Origin: Quercus robur
Taxonomy: Eukaryota > Streptophyta > Magnoliopsida > Fagales > Fagaceae
Assembly (NCBI RefSeq): GCF_932294415.1
Contig: NC_065541.1
Coordinates: 33,885,790 to 33,949,789 of the forward strand
Direction of reading: 5' to 3'
DNA length: 64,000 nt
The position numbers and the translations under genes were made by a program. A model generated the notes under the pieces. That model made no database searches. It was not told the origin of the DNA and saw only the letters and a list, made by a program, of their open reading frames with translations. The stretch's first letter is position 1; each line of letters starts with the position of its first letter. Positions 22,853 through 32,450 of the stretch are shown piece by piece.

Positions 22853-23040
22853 TAGGACCCGTTGGCTTTTCCACCTCGTCGGTCTATGGTCATCCGTTGC
22901 TGAAAGATCTTCCATTAGTTCGTGGGAGACGCGTCCGTTGGCTTTTATAGTTGCATTGTCCTTGGTTTTTATAGGGCCAACGATTCCGTTAGTACTATCA
23001 GCTTTCATGGCCTTGCTTCGCCAAAAAATACCCCTGTCAG
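22853..23040. repeat. Direct repeat, copy B (188 bp)
   Basis: Partner of 15304-15490 in the same orientation. Copy B joins the start of the gypsy RT reading frame (AWSHEDM) without a stop on the minus strand. It marks the right limit of recognisable element sequence; beyond 23041 the text is unrelated. Confidence 0.85.
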
Positions 23041-23434
23041 CTTGAATGTGCAAAAATCAAATCACCTAAATCGTTTTTGCAAAATAATGGCCTACACAAC
23101 CTTGTTTCGTCAAATACCCACATCAAAATTGAGTTTAAGCCAACCTGGTTGAGGTGGTTTCCAACTAAAGGAGATGGGATCTTTAATAAAATTCTAGGCT
23201 TGGAGGTGTTCTCTGAAACTATTGTTAATTTGGTTGGCTATTTCCTTTGGATCTAAATAAATACTCACAACGATTCTTTTTGTTTCAGTCCTACTAGATT
23301 CTATCACATAATAAAGTTGCAAAGATGGTGAATTTGTTACCTTAGACATCCTATTACGTTCCAACTTATGTTAGAGGTCCTAGTTCCAAAGAAAAGCTTT
23401 AATCGATACCAAAATGATCAATGTTGTGCATTAC
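23041..23434. other. Spacer, no gene seen
   Basis: Ordinary AT-rich sequence between the gypsy remnant and the next TIR-like block. No ORF or repeat recognised. Confidence 0.5.
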
Positions 23435-24482
23435 GAGCAATAGCATTAGTATGTGCAAAACTTAAAAACCTATTTTTTCTATTTTACACTGACACTTTCT
23501 AAAAGCACCCACATCAATTTATCTATTCTAAAAATTTATTTCAATATAATATTAAAATTTTCATTATTTTTTATTAATTCTTTCATCCTTCTCTCTCCCT
23601 TTCTCTCACAAGTCACAGACTCTCACAGTTGCCACTGTCCATCGCCATAGCTACCATCGCCACTACAACCACCACAAGACATACAAATACAACATCTACC
23701 ACTACGACCAACACAATACATATAACACCAGACTTGTTGAAGAAAAATCTAAACCATAACAACAACACAAACAACAAATACAAGGTAATCTCAAACCAAA
23801 TCCACCATACCTATTCAAATTTCCGATTCAAAGAATCCAAAAACATTTGAAATCAATCAAATTTCAAAATCCAAACCAAAAGCACATGCAATCAGCATTA
23901 GATCTTAACAATCAAATCTAAAACTCCAAACCCTCAAATTAAACAAAGAGAATCCAAATCCCAAACCCAAGAGAAAATAGAAGAAGATAGGCAATAAACC
24001 ATTGCCATAAACCACCGCCATCACTAGTGGTTGGGATCGTTGGGGTTTAGCTGTGGCTAACCTTGGTGCAACACAAATAAAGAGAACAATATTGAACAAA
24101 GGTGGGTGAGATCGGAGAGGCCTTTGTAGGGAGGAATGAAGGAAAATGGTGGTGGTAGAGGCGAGCAGTGGTGAGATCTTTGAGGTTCGGCCATGGAAGC
24201 TTTAAGAAAGGGAGATAGAGAGAAAGAGTGAGAGAGGGTTTTTGTTCTGAGATGAGAGAAAGAAAAAGAATGAGAGAGAGGGGTTCTAGGCTCTAGCAAG
24301 AAGAGAGAAAAAATTATTAAAATATTAAATACAAAGCAACAGTAATCATGTAAATATACACGGTTACTATAACAATAGTGTATATTTACACAATAATAAC
24401 CAAACTGATGTGGGTTGGTTTAAGGGGATATTGTGTAAAATTGACATCTTTTTCTATTATGAACCCACTGATGTGAGTGCTC
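23435..24482. mobile_element. Possible TIR element (GAGCA...CACATCAGTGG type)
   Basis: The right end, read in reverse, begins GAGCACTCACATCAGTGGG and contains ATTTTACACAA. The left end begins GAGCAATAGCATTAGT and contains ATTTTACACTG. The match is loose. The interior has low-complexity CAC/ACA coding-like sequence (23630-23830) and a mirrored purine-rich part (24110-24300). No target duplication found. Its general plan resembles the better-supported element at 44791-46174. Confidence 0.35.
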
Positions 24483-24522
24483 TAAGCCCAACAGATCATT
24501 CCTTAAGATCCAAACGCATTTA

Positions 24523-24993
24523 GGAGTTGTTTGAATTTGTGGTTTTCCATCATTCATCACCCAAAATAAGTGGGTCCCATGGAGAAGGTGCTTGTTTGGA
24601 TGGGTTTTGGGGTTTTGTTTCTATCACTCAATTCTCACCAAACTAGGTAATGAGTTACTGAAAACAAAAACAAGTTTTAGGTGTTTTTGAGTTACAAAAA
24701 TAGAGTAACGAGTGGCAATTTCGTAAATACCCTCACATCAGCGGGCCCCACAGTTAGGAAGGTTTGGTAAAGTTGGGTTTTGGGGTAATGGGGTGAGGAG
24801 GGGGCAGGTAGCGGTTTTGAGAGCACTGGTAGCCTAGGCAGAGTGTGGGTCCCACATTTTTGAGTTTTTGGATTTGAAAACATAACCGGGTTTAGGTGCT
24901 AAATTGGGTTTAGGTGATATTTGGGGATTTTCAAGTGATAGAAAATGAGTTATAGGGTGACGAGTGATGATATTTTTCCACCCAAACAAGGCC
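24523..24993. mobile_element. Tourist-like (PIF/Harbinger) MITE, 471 bp, TTA target duplication
   Basis: The left terminus GGAGTTGTTTGAATT and the reverse-complement right terminus GGCCTTGTTTGGGTG are followed on both sides by CATCA(T/C)TC and CATCACCC/CGTCACCC subterminal motifs. TTA flanks both ends (24520-24522 and 24994-24996). It belongs to the same family as 3191-4004. Confidence 0.68.
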
Positions 24994-25733
24994 TTAATAG
25001 TTTATTTTGTAACTTCTAGACCAAAGTGGCATACATTACTTTTAGATCGTCATATACGAATTGAACTTAGTGTGCCACTTAGAGACAGGGCCCTAAATTT
25101 ATTCATTATTGTTGGATTATTACTTGAAAAATGTTTAATTTTATAATGACTTATTTTGACTGAAACAATATATATTTTTTTGGTGGCGTTTATTTCAACC
25201 AAAAAATTTTCAAATTTATTTTAATGTTTGATACAATTTTTTTTTCATGAATAAATTTGGAATTCATTTGTGTCTTGGTCTTATAATAAATAACAATTAT
25301 TATGAAGCAGAAACCATAAATTTATAGTCCTTATATTGTAAAAAATAAATAAAATTTCATTTGTAAAAGACCCCAATCCAATACTAGTAGTCGCTAATTA
25401 CCCCAAAACATGATTATAAGGTTGAAATATATCGATTCTAAAAGGAAGGAAAAAAATGAAATATATTAAAAACTATGAAATGATATATAAAAAAAGGTTA
25501 AAATGCGAAACTGACTTTCTAGGTTTCATCAAATTTCATTTCAGTTCTCTAATTTTGCTTTCGTTCATTTTAGTCCTTTAAATTTCAGATTTATTTAATT
25601 AAGGCTATTTCGTCAACTTTTGTTAAATTTATTTGAAATAAAAATACGGAGAATATTTCCCAATCATTAATTGAATTTTTTTAATTTAAAAATTCTGAAG
25701 AGAAATTTAAAAAATTGAAAAATTAACTACAAC

Positions 25734-26489
25734 TGTAGGGACACAATTCTCAAGCGGCCCAGCGATGACGTTGGGCTCGCGCGTGATGGATCCCCCACAA
25801 TAAATTTTGTAGAGAGTGGGCTTGAAAGGCTGGAGTTGGGTCACGGGACGTCCATATAGGCCGGAGCTTAGAGAATCCTCGACTCGAAAAGGTTTTAATC
25901 TGGATATTCAGGCCCAATAACTGCATAAACTAAGGGATTGGACTCCTCGAATCATGTCCGAGGAGCATTAATGTCCCTTTCCGGTTACCCGTTGATGGGT
26001 TTTTCGTGATGGAGCGCGTATTTTATCCGGGTATCCTCATTCCCGGAGTTTTTTCCCCCGAAAGTCAGAAGGATCTCCTTACTTTGTCACCTTACGTTCT
26101 CTTTTATACTAGCCTACGTTCGTTGTCCCTCGTCCACGTGTAGGGTCAGTTTTTCCAAGACTGATATCTATCCCGTCAATCCCATCCCAGCATTGTTGGG
26201 CATGGTTAATAAAGCCTAAGAATCCGGATCTGTTAGATGTAGTGTCATGTCAATGAGGGGTATTAAGGACAATTTACCTCAAGATATTTTCTGATCTTTT
26301 TAGTTTGCTTTTATTCCACTTTCGTCAATGGGATTTTTGGGCCTTCCGAGGACTGAGCGGTCCTCGGACGTATCTTCGGGCCACTTTGAGTTCGCTATTT
26401 TTGGGCTTGGGCCCTGGCCTCCCTTAGTTTGGGGCCTGCGGACTCCCTATAAGCGAGCGGGCCGGACCCATAAACTATTGGGCCCCACA
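25734..26489 (-). repeat. 3' LTR of the non-autonomous element
   Basis: On the plus strand it begins TGTAGGGACACAATTC and ends GGGCCCCACA; on the transcribed strand it starts TGTGGGG and ends CCCTACA (TG...CA). It matches 31552-32307 over its full length with about eight substitutions and no indels that I can see. Confidence 0.95.
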
Positions 26490-26505
26490 ATAGCCCCTCA
26501 AAACC
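26490..26505 (-). promoter_or_regulatory. Polypurine tract
   Basis: On the minus strand GGTTTTGAGGGGCTAT lies directly before the 3' LTR. Its position and purine richness fit the plus-strand priming site and fix the element's orientation. Confidence 0.65.
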
Positions 26506-26826
26506 CTGCTGTCCAACGTCTTGGTTGGAAAGGTGGGTTTTGGTAATACCGAGCCTTAACTGCGGCTCATTTAATTTGGCCCTTGATCAACGTTGGCGAC
26601 TCTTCACCTCCGCGAGGAATGCGCCGGTCTACAAGATATTTCCCTCGATTTACGCGTGATGCGCTTATTCCGTTTGGTTATCCGTAGCACGCCTTTAATA
26701 TCTTCCTTTTACGAGACCTCCCCAATCTAACGGTTACTGATAGCGTGGGGGAATGAAACGGATGCACATTTATTCGCAGATTTCCTTGGGGATCAGAACA
26801 GGTTACGCACCCTCGTCTTACTCCCC

Positions 26827-27288
26827 TATATAAAGAGAGAAGACAAAAGGTGATTCTCTCATATCTGAATCCCTCAGGCCCTTCTCCTAGTTCACTTCTC
26901 CCGTCTGGTAATTCCTTATCCAATAATACATCCTCCATAATAGTCAGCCATGAATAAATCCTTCCTTTCTCAGAAACGCCATGTCCTAACAAAACTTGAG
27001 ATGGCTCGGTCAGGGCAAGGATGGCGGAGACTCAAGATTTGCCTCCCCATTCTTTTAGCCAAAATCCGAAGCAGGGACTCGTCACACCCCACTTCCGGTG
27101 TGACTGAGTCGAAAACCTCCCTTGTCATCTCCATCCGCTCTCTCATGAGCATACCTAATATGGCTCCCCTTCTCCCTCTTTTGCTCCTTTTACTTTCTTT
27201 TCATTGCTTCCCTCTTCTTCTCCTCCTTCCCGCTCATGTCCTCCATCTTCTTTTTCCCTTGCTTTCTTCAGCGACAAGAGTTTGCTGA
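26827..27288 (+). other. TATA box plus small ORF, antisense inside the LTR element (segment 1)
   Basis: CTATATAAAG at about 26826-26835 is followed 115-123 bp later by ATG at 26950 opening a 112-codon basic/Leu-rich frame (MNKSFLSQKRHVLTKLEMAR...). The frame contains RSGQGWRRLK and KIRSRDSS and a Leu-rich tail. It runs opposite to the element. I do not recognise the protein. A similar arrangement is at 28579-28914. Confidence 0.35.
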
Positions 27289-27914
27289 AGTGCTTCCATG
27301 TGTTCCAATTCTTCTTCCTTGTCCTTCTTCTCTGTAAAAGGTTCTTATCCTGATATGAGCAGTACTGAGGCAAAGATTTTAGAGAGACTTTGAAGGCGAT
27401 TTCAGAAGACATCTGACTGTTTACTTGTCTGTATCGCGGATGTTATTACTGCTCCGGCAGTTCATTTTTTGTATAGGCTTGTTTAAGCCCTTCCTTGTAC
27501 GTTGTAATAATTTTTTATATTAATAAAAGTTATTGTTATTCTATTTCGTATGTTCTGTTTACTTGTTTCAATAAATTTGCAAGTTCTGCTCGGCACAGTA
27601 GTATAGCATTTGAACCAATGACAAATAAGGCCAAAATACTCGCTAATAAAAAGACGCCATAATAACTTTAACAAAATTATCACTCGACATAACAATCCGA
27701 CCAGTGTGGAACGAGACTTACCTCAAAATTAATCGCGATGGGGATTAAGTGCTTGATAGGGTGCAAGAAGTAATTATCCGAGGACATGTCACCCTTTCAA
27801 TGAACGATTTCTTTTAGGCTAACGACCATCAGTTCATTTCGCCATCTTTTTAACACACTGGCGTTAACCTTTTCCAATATTTAAGCCGAGAAACTTCCCC
27901 ACCCGGGTAGTTGA

Positions 27915-28225
27915 TTTCTCAAGGATCCTGAGTCCGAGGACTTCGCACAACCTGGGTTTTGTTTAGGACTTATACTTTTTCTTTTAGGTGCTGGGTTTCC
28001 CCACAGGCTTGGGTCCGAGGACCATGCAAGTCCTAGGTTCTGTCCAAGACCTATAAGATATCTTTTTTGTACTTGGTTTCCCCATAGGCTTGGGTCCGAG
28101 GACCATGCAAGTCCTAGGTTCTGTCCAAGACCTATAAGATATCTTTTTTGTACTTGGTTTCCCCATAGGCTTAGGTCCGAGGACGATACAAGTCCTAGGT
28201 TCTACCCCAGACTCTTTTGAGTTCA
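27915..28225. repeat. Diverged 81/82-bp repeat block (about 3.7 units)
   Basis: Units carry GGCTTGGGTCCGAGGACCAT like the main array at 29497-31290 but differ consistently (GCAAGTCCTAGG, CCAAGACCTATAAGATATC). Two units are near-identical to each other; the outer ones are degraded. This is a separate sub-family of the same repeat. Confidence 0.85.
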
Positions 28226-28578
28226 AATTCTCCCTTTCTTCAGGTATATCACGAGGCGCCGAGCAGGAGGTTGCCCTTGGCAGCGGCCACTCCTCGGCGT
28301 GGGCCATAGTCCCTGGGCCCTTATGCGGAACGGGCCTGGGCCACGAACTTATTTAGCCCAGGAATTAAGAGATATTTCTGCAACCTCTGGCCACGCGGTA
28401 CTCTCTGACGTCATCCTGATCGAGGTGCGCCTTTACGAGGCTTCTTTAATCTTGGGGTTGCAGTTGACATTGGAAGCTGAGCCTGAACCCTTTTGTCTGT
28501 AGCGTTCCTTGGGACGCCGCGTGAGTTGACTGCCATCACCTTGTCTTTTCAAATAAATGGGAAGGAGAAAAAGTTGCT

Positions 28579-28914
28579 TTATATATGCGCATAAATCCTT
28601 CAGTTTTCTCCCACATCACAGCTTCCATATTCGGAGCTCTCCTCCCTTAGCATAACATGTTTAAGGCAAGGGTTGGGAAGAAAGAACTCTCTCCGCCGCT
28701 GATGCGTCGTGCCTTCATGAGACTCAGCATAGTCCGGTATGGGCACAGGAAGCATAAGTTCAGGAGAGTACTTCATTTCGTCTTGGGGGGTAAGGGGTCT
28801 CTCCCTCTTTCAGTCAAAATCCGAAGCAGGTTCTGTTCATGTCAGAATCTGGGTATGTCAGAAGAAAGATTTTCCGCCATCAGCGCCTCTGCTTTGCGGC
28901 AGGCGTATATTTAG
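28579..28914 (+). other. TATA-like box plus small ORF, antisense inside the LTR element (segment 2)
   Basis: CTTTATATATGCG at about 28578-28590 is followed about 75 bp later by ATG at 28657 opening an 85-codon frame (MFKARVGKKELSPPLMRRAF...). The frame contains KIRSRFCS, echoing KIRSRDSS in segment 1. Function unknown. 28226-28578 between them is GC-richer sequence with nothing recognisable. Confidence 0.35.
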
Positions 28915-29496
28915 AGAAAGCCCCACGATCTCCAACTCCCTGCACCTTTCCTTCAACGGTGTCAGGTTCAAGTTGGGTCTCTTTTGCTGTTTGAGTTGTG
29001 GGCATGAGAAAGCATTGAGGAAGAACAAAGTCTTGGAGCTGTAGCCAACTTCTCCTCTGACCCACCTCCTCAGCTTCATTTTTCCCTCTTGTATTTTCCT
29101 TTCTTTTCGGCTATGTAATGGGCTTTGACACAAACTAATTCCAGCTTTTCATTGTATACTGTACTATTTCTTTGTTTTAGTGATCATGGAAATTTCTTCA
29201 ATTGTTTTTGGATACTGTTCCTTTGACTACACTTACTTTATGAATGAGTGTGCCCCATGCGTGTGTTTCTTTCAGAATATTTAGAGCAAAATAGCTTGAA
29301 ACATAATCTAACTAACTCCAATTTATCAATACTACCAAGCATTATATCGATAATTCATAGTAAACCAAACTTAGGAAACTAACCGGGACAACAGTTGAAT
29401 ATTCTGTGATAAGCGCGTGAATACCGTCCAATATTGAGAATCTCTAAATAATCCATCCGAGCAATCGACTGGGAAGTAGAGAACTCCGATGGTGCT

Positions 29497-31290
29497 TGTG
29501 TACTTGGTTTCTCCACAGGCTTAGGTCCGAGGACCATGCAAGGCCTTGGTTCTGTCCAATACTTTTAAGATGTCTTCTTTGTACTTGGTTTCCCCATAGG
29601 CTTGGGTCCGAGGACCATGCAAGGCCTTGGTTCTGTCCAATACTTTTAGAATGTCTTCTTTGTACTTGGTTTCCCCATAGGCTTGGGTCCGAGGACCATG
29701 CAAGGCCTTGGTTCTGTCCAATACTTTTTAAGATGTCTCCTTTGTACTTGGTTTCCCCATAGGCTTGGGTCCGAGGACCATGCAAGGCCTTGGTTCTGTC
29801 CAATACTTTTAGGATGTCTTCTTTGTACTTGGTTTCCCCATAGGCTTGGGTCCGAGGACCATGCAAGGCCTTGGTTCTGTCCAATACTTTTTAAGATGTC
29901 TTCTTTGTACTTGGTTTCCCCATAGGCTTGGGTCCGAGGACCATGCAAGACCTTGGTTCTGTCCAATACTTTTAAGATGTCTTCTTTGTACTTGGTTTCC
30001 CCATAGGCTTGGGTCCGAGGACCATGCAAGGCCTTGGCTTTGTCCAATACTTTTAGGATGTCTTCTTTGTACTTGGTTTCCCCATAGGCTTGGGTCCGAG
30101 GACCATGCAAGGCCTTGGTTCTGTCCAATACTTTTAGGATGTCTTCTTTGTACTTGGTTTCCCCATAGGCTTGGGTCCGAGGACCATGCAAGGCCTTGGT
30201 TCTGTCCAATACTTTTTAAGATGTCTTCTTTGTACTTGGTTTCCCCATAGGCTTGGGTCCGAGGACCATGCAAGGCCTTGGTTCTGTCCAATACTTTTAA
30301 GATGTCTTCTTTGTACTTGGTTTCCCCATAGGCTTGGGTCCGAGGACCATGCAAGGCCTTGGTTCTGTCCAATACTTTTAGGATGTCTCCTTTGTACTTG
30401 GTTTCCCCATAGGCTTGGGTCCGAGGACCATGCAAGGCCTTGGCTCTGTCCAATACTTTTAGGATGTCTTCTTTGTACTTGGTTTCCCCATAGGCTTGGG
30501 TCCGAGGACCATGCAAGGCCTTGGTTCTGTCCAATACTTTTAAGATGTCTTCTTTGTACTTGGTTTCCCCATAGGCTTGGGTCCGAGGACCATGCAAGGC
30601 CTTGGTTCTGTCCAATACTTTTTAAGATGTCTCCTTTGTACTTGGTTTCCCCATAGGCTTGGGTCCGAGGACCATGCAAGGCCTTGGTTCTGTCCAATAC
30701 TTTTAAGATGTCTTCTTTGTACTTGGTTTCCCCATAGGCTTGGGTCTGAGGACCATGCAAGACCTTGGTTCTGTCCAATACTTTTAGGATGTCTCCTTTG
30801 TACTTGGTTTCCCCATAGGCTTAGGTCCGAGGACCATGCAAGGCCTTGGCTCTGTCCAATACTTTTAGGATGTCTTCTTTGTACTTGGTTTCCCCATAGG
30901 CTTGGGTCCGAGGACCATGCAAGGCCTTGGTTCTGTCCAATACTTTTAAGATGTCTTCTTTGTACTTGGTTTCCCCATAGGCTTGGGTCCGAGGACCATG
31001 TAAGGCCTTGGTTCTGTCCAATACTTTTTAAGATGTCTCCTTTGTACTTGGTTTCCCCATAGGCTTGGGTCCGAGGACCATGCAAGGCCTTGGTTCTGTC
31101 CAATACTTTTAGGATGTCTTCTTTGTACTTGGTTTCCCCATAGGCTTGGGTCCGAGGACCATGCAAGGCCTTGGTTCTGTCCAATACTTTTTAAGATGTC
31201 TCCTTTGTACTTGGTTTCCCCATAGGCTTGGGTCCGAGGACCATGCAAGGCCTTGGTTCTGTTCAATACTTTTAGGATGTCTTCTTTGTT
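29497..31290. repeat. 81-bp minisatellite, 22 units
   Basis: The motif GGTCCGAGGACCATGCAAGG recurs every 81 bp, with an extra T (82 bp) in units at about 29727, 29888, 30212, 30618, 31024 and 31187. Units differ by only one or two bases (TTCTTTG/CTCCTTTG, TTAAGATG/TTAGGATG). Because 81 is a multiple of 3 and the unit lacks stops in several frames, long 27-residue-repeat ORFs (up to 268 codons) appear on both strands. I treat these as by-products rather than genes. Confidence 0.95.
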
Positions 31291-31531
31291 AAGTAGCCTT
31301 TTCTCTATACTGATTTATTTTTCGAAGGTCGGCCCCTAGGCCAGGGAGAGAGGAGTTGGCTCGAGGCCGGAAGCCCCTAGAGCTGCCCGCTCCGTTAGCA
31401 GTGCAAGGCGTAGCCCCTAGCAGAGGCTTATGGCGGAGCAACAACTGTACGTCGCCGGAGATGGGAACAACTCGTGAATCTCCGCTTGCTGGAGAGCTGA
31501 CTCATGCACCACCCGTGCCAACGCGCAAGCT
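31291..31531 (-). other. Leader between primer binding site and minisatellite
   Basis: In element orientation this is the GC-rich 5' leader downstream of the primer site. A minus-strand open frame over 31662-31417 spans the LTR border, so it is unlikely to be a real protein. No gag motif seen. Confidence 0.5.
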
Positions 31532-31532
31532 T

Positions 31533-31550
31533 TCCCACAGACGGCGCCAA
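31533..31550 (-). promoter_or_regulatory. tRNA primer binding site
   Basis: On the minus strand TTGGCGCCGTCTGTGGGA starts one base after the 5' LTR end. TGGCGCC-type sites are a recurrent class of primer sites in plant gypsy elements; the exact tRNA is not assigned here. Confidence 0.8.
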
Positions 31551-31551
31551 T

Positions 31552-32307
31552 TGTAGGGACACGATTCTCAAGCGGCCCAGCGATGACGTTGGGCTCGCGC
31601 GTGATGGATCCCCCACAATAAATTTTGTAGAGAGTGGGCTTGAAAGGCTGGAGTTGGGTCACGGGACGTCCATATAGGCCGGAGCTTAGAGAATCCTCGA
31701 CTCGAAAAGGTTTTAATCTGGATATTCAGGCCCAATAACTGCATAAACTAAGGGATTGGACTCCTCGAATCATGTCCGAGGAGCATTAATGTCCCTTTCC
31801 TGTTACCCGTTGATGGGTTTTTCGTGATGGAGCGCGTATTTTATCCGGGCATCCTCATTCCCGGAGTTTTTTCCCCCAAAAGTCAGAAGGATCTCCTTAC
31901 TTTGTCACCTTACGTTCTCTTTTATACTAGCCTACGTTCGTTGTCCCTCGTCCACGTGTAGGGTCAGTTTTTCCAAGACTGATATCTGTCCCATCAATCC
32001 CATCCCAGCATTGTTGGGCATGGTTAATAAAGCCTAAGAATCCGGATCTGTTAGGTGTAGTGTCATGTCAATGAGGGGTATTAAGGACAATTTACCTCAA
32101 GATATTTTCTGATCTTTTTAGTTTGCTTTTATTCCACTTTCGTCAATGGGATTTTTGGGCCTTCCGAGGACTGAGCGGTCCTCGGACGTATCTTCGGGCC
32201 ACTTTGAGTTCGCTATTTTTGGGCTTGGGCCCTGGCCTCCCTTAGTTTGGGGCCTGCGGACTCCCTATAAGCGAGCGGGCCGGACCCATAAACTATTGGG
32301 CCTCACA
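31552..32307 (-). repeat. 5' LTR of the non-autonomous element
   Basis: 756 bp, partner of 25734-26489. Differences seen include 31562 (ACGATTC against ACAATTC), TTCCTG/TTCCGG, GGCATCC/GGTATCC, CCAAAAG/CCGAAAG, TCTGTCCCATC/TCTATCCCGTC, TAGGTG/TAGATG and GCCTCACA/GCCCCACA, nearly all transitions. Confidence 0.95.
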
Positions 32308-32450
32308 ACAACATATAACAAAAGTTGATAGAAAAGTTTTAATTGAATAAACTTGAAAGTTAGAGGACTAAAATAAACGAAAACAAAATTAGAGGACTAA
32401 AATGAATTTTGGTGAACTATAGATGTTGGGTTTTGTATTTTAACTTTTAA

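Larger units (their letters stand above)
25734..32307 (-). mobile_element. Non-autonomous LTR retrotransposon (LARD-like), 6,574 bp, ACAAC target duplication
   Basis: Two 756-bp direct LTRs bound the element, with 5-bp duplications ACAAC at 25729-25733 and 32308-32312. Orientation is minus. A primer binding site lies just inside the right LTR and a polypurine tract just inside the left LTR. The 5,062-bp interior has no recognisable gag, protease, RT or integrase; it holds an 81-bp minisatellite and two plus-strand TATA-plus-ORF segments. It would need proteins from a related autonomous element to move. The TGGCGCC-type primer site is common in Ty3/gypsy elements, so a gypsy-related parent is likely. 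Confidence 0.92.
25493..32450. mobile_element. Older MITE (about 375 bp without the insert), split by the LTR element
   Basis: The left half (25493-25733) begins GGTTAAAATGCGAAACTG and contains TTTAGTCCTTTAAATTTC. The right half (32313-32450), reverse complemented, begins AAGTTAAAATACAAAACCC and contains TTTAGTCCTCTAACTTTC. The two halves form long inverted arms with the LTR element between them. Confidence 0.65.

Noticed and set aside
29444..31266. Many long ORFs with 27-residue repeats on both strands
   Set aside because: They follow from an 81-bp stop-free minisatellite; frames switch at 82-bp units and the region lies inside a non-autonomous LTR element.
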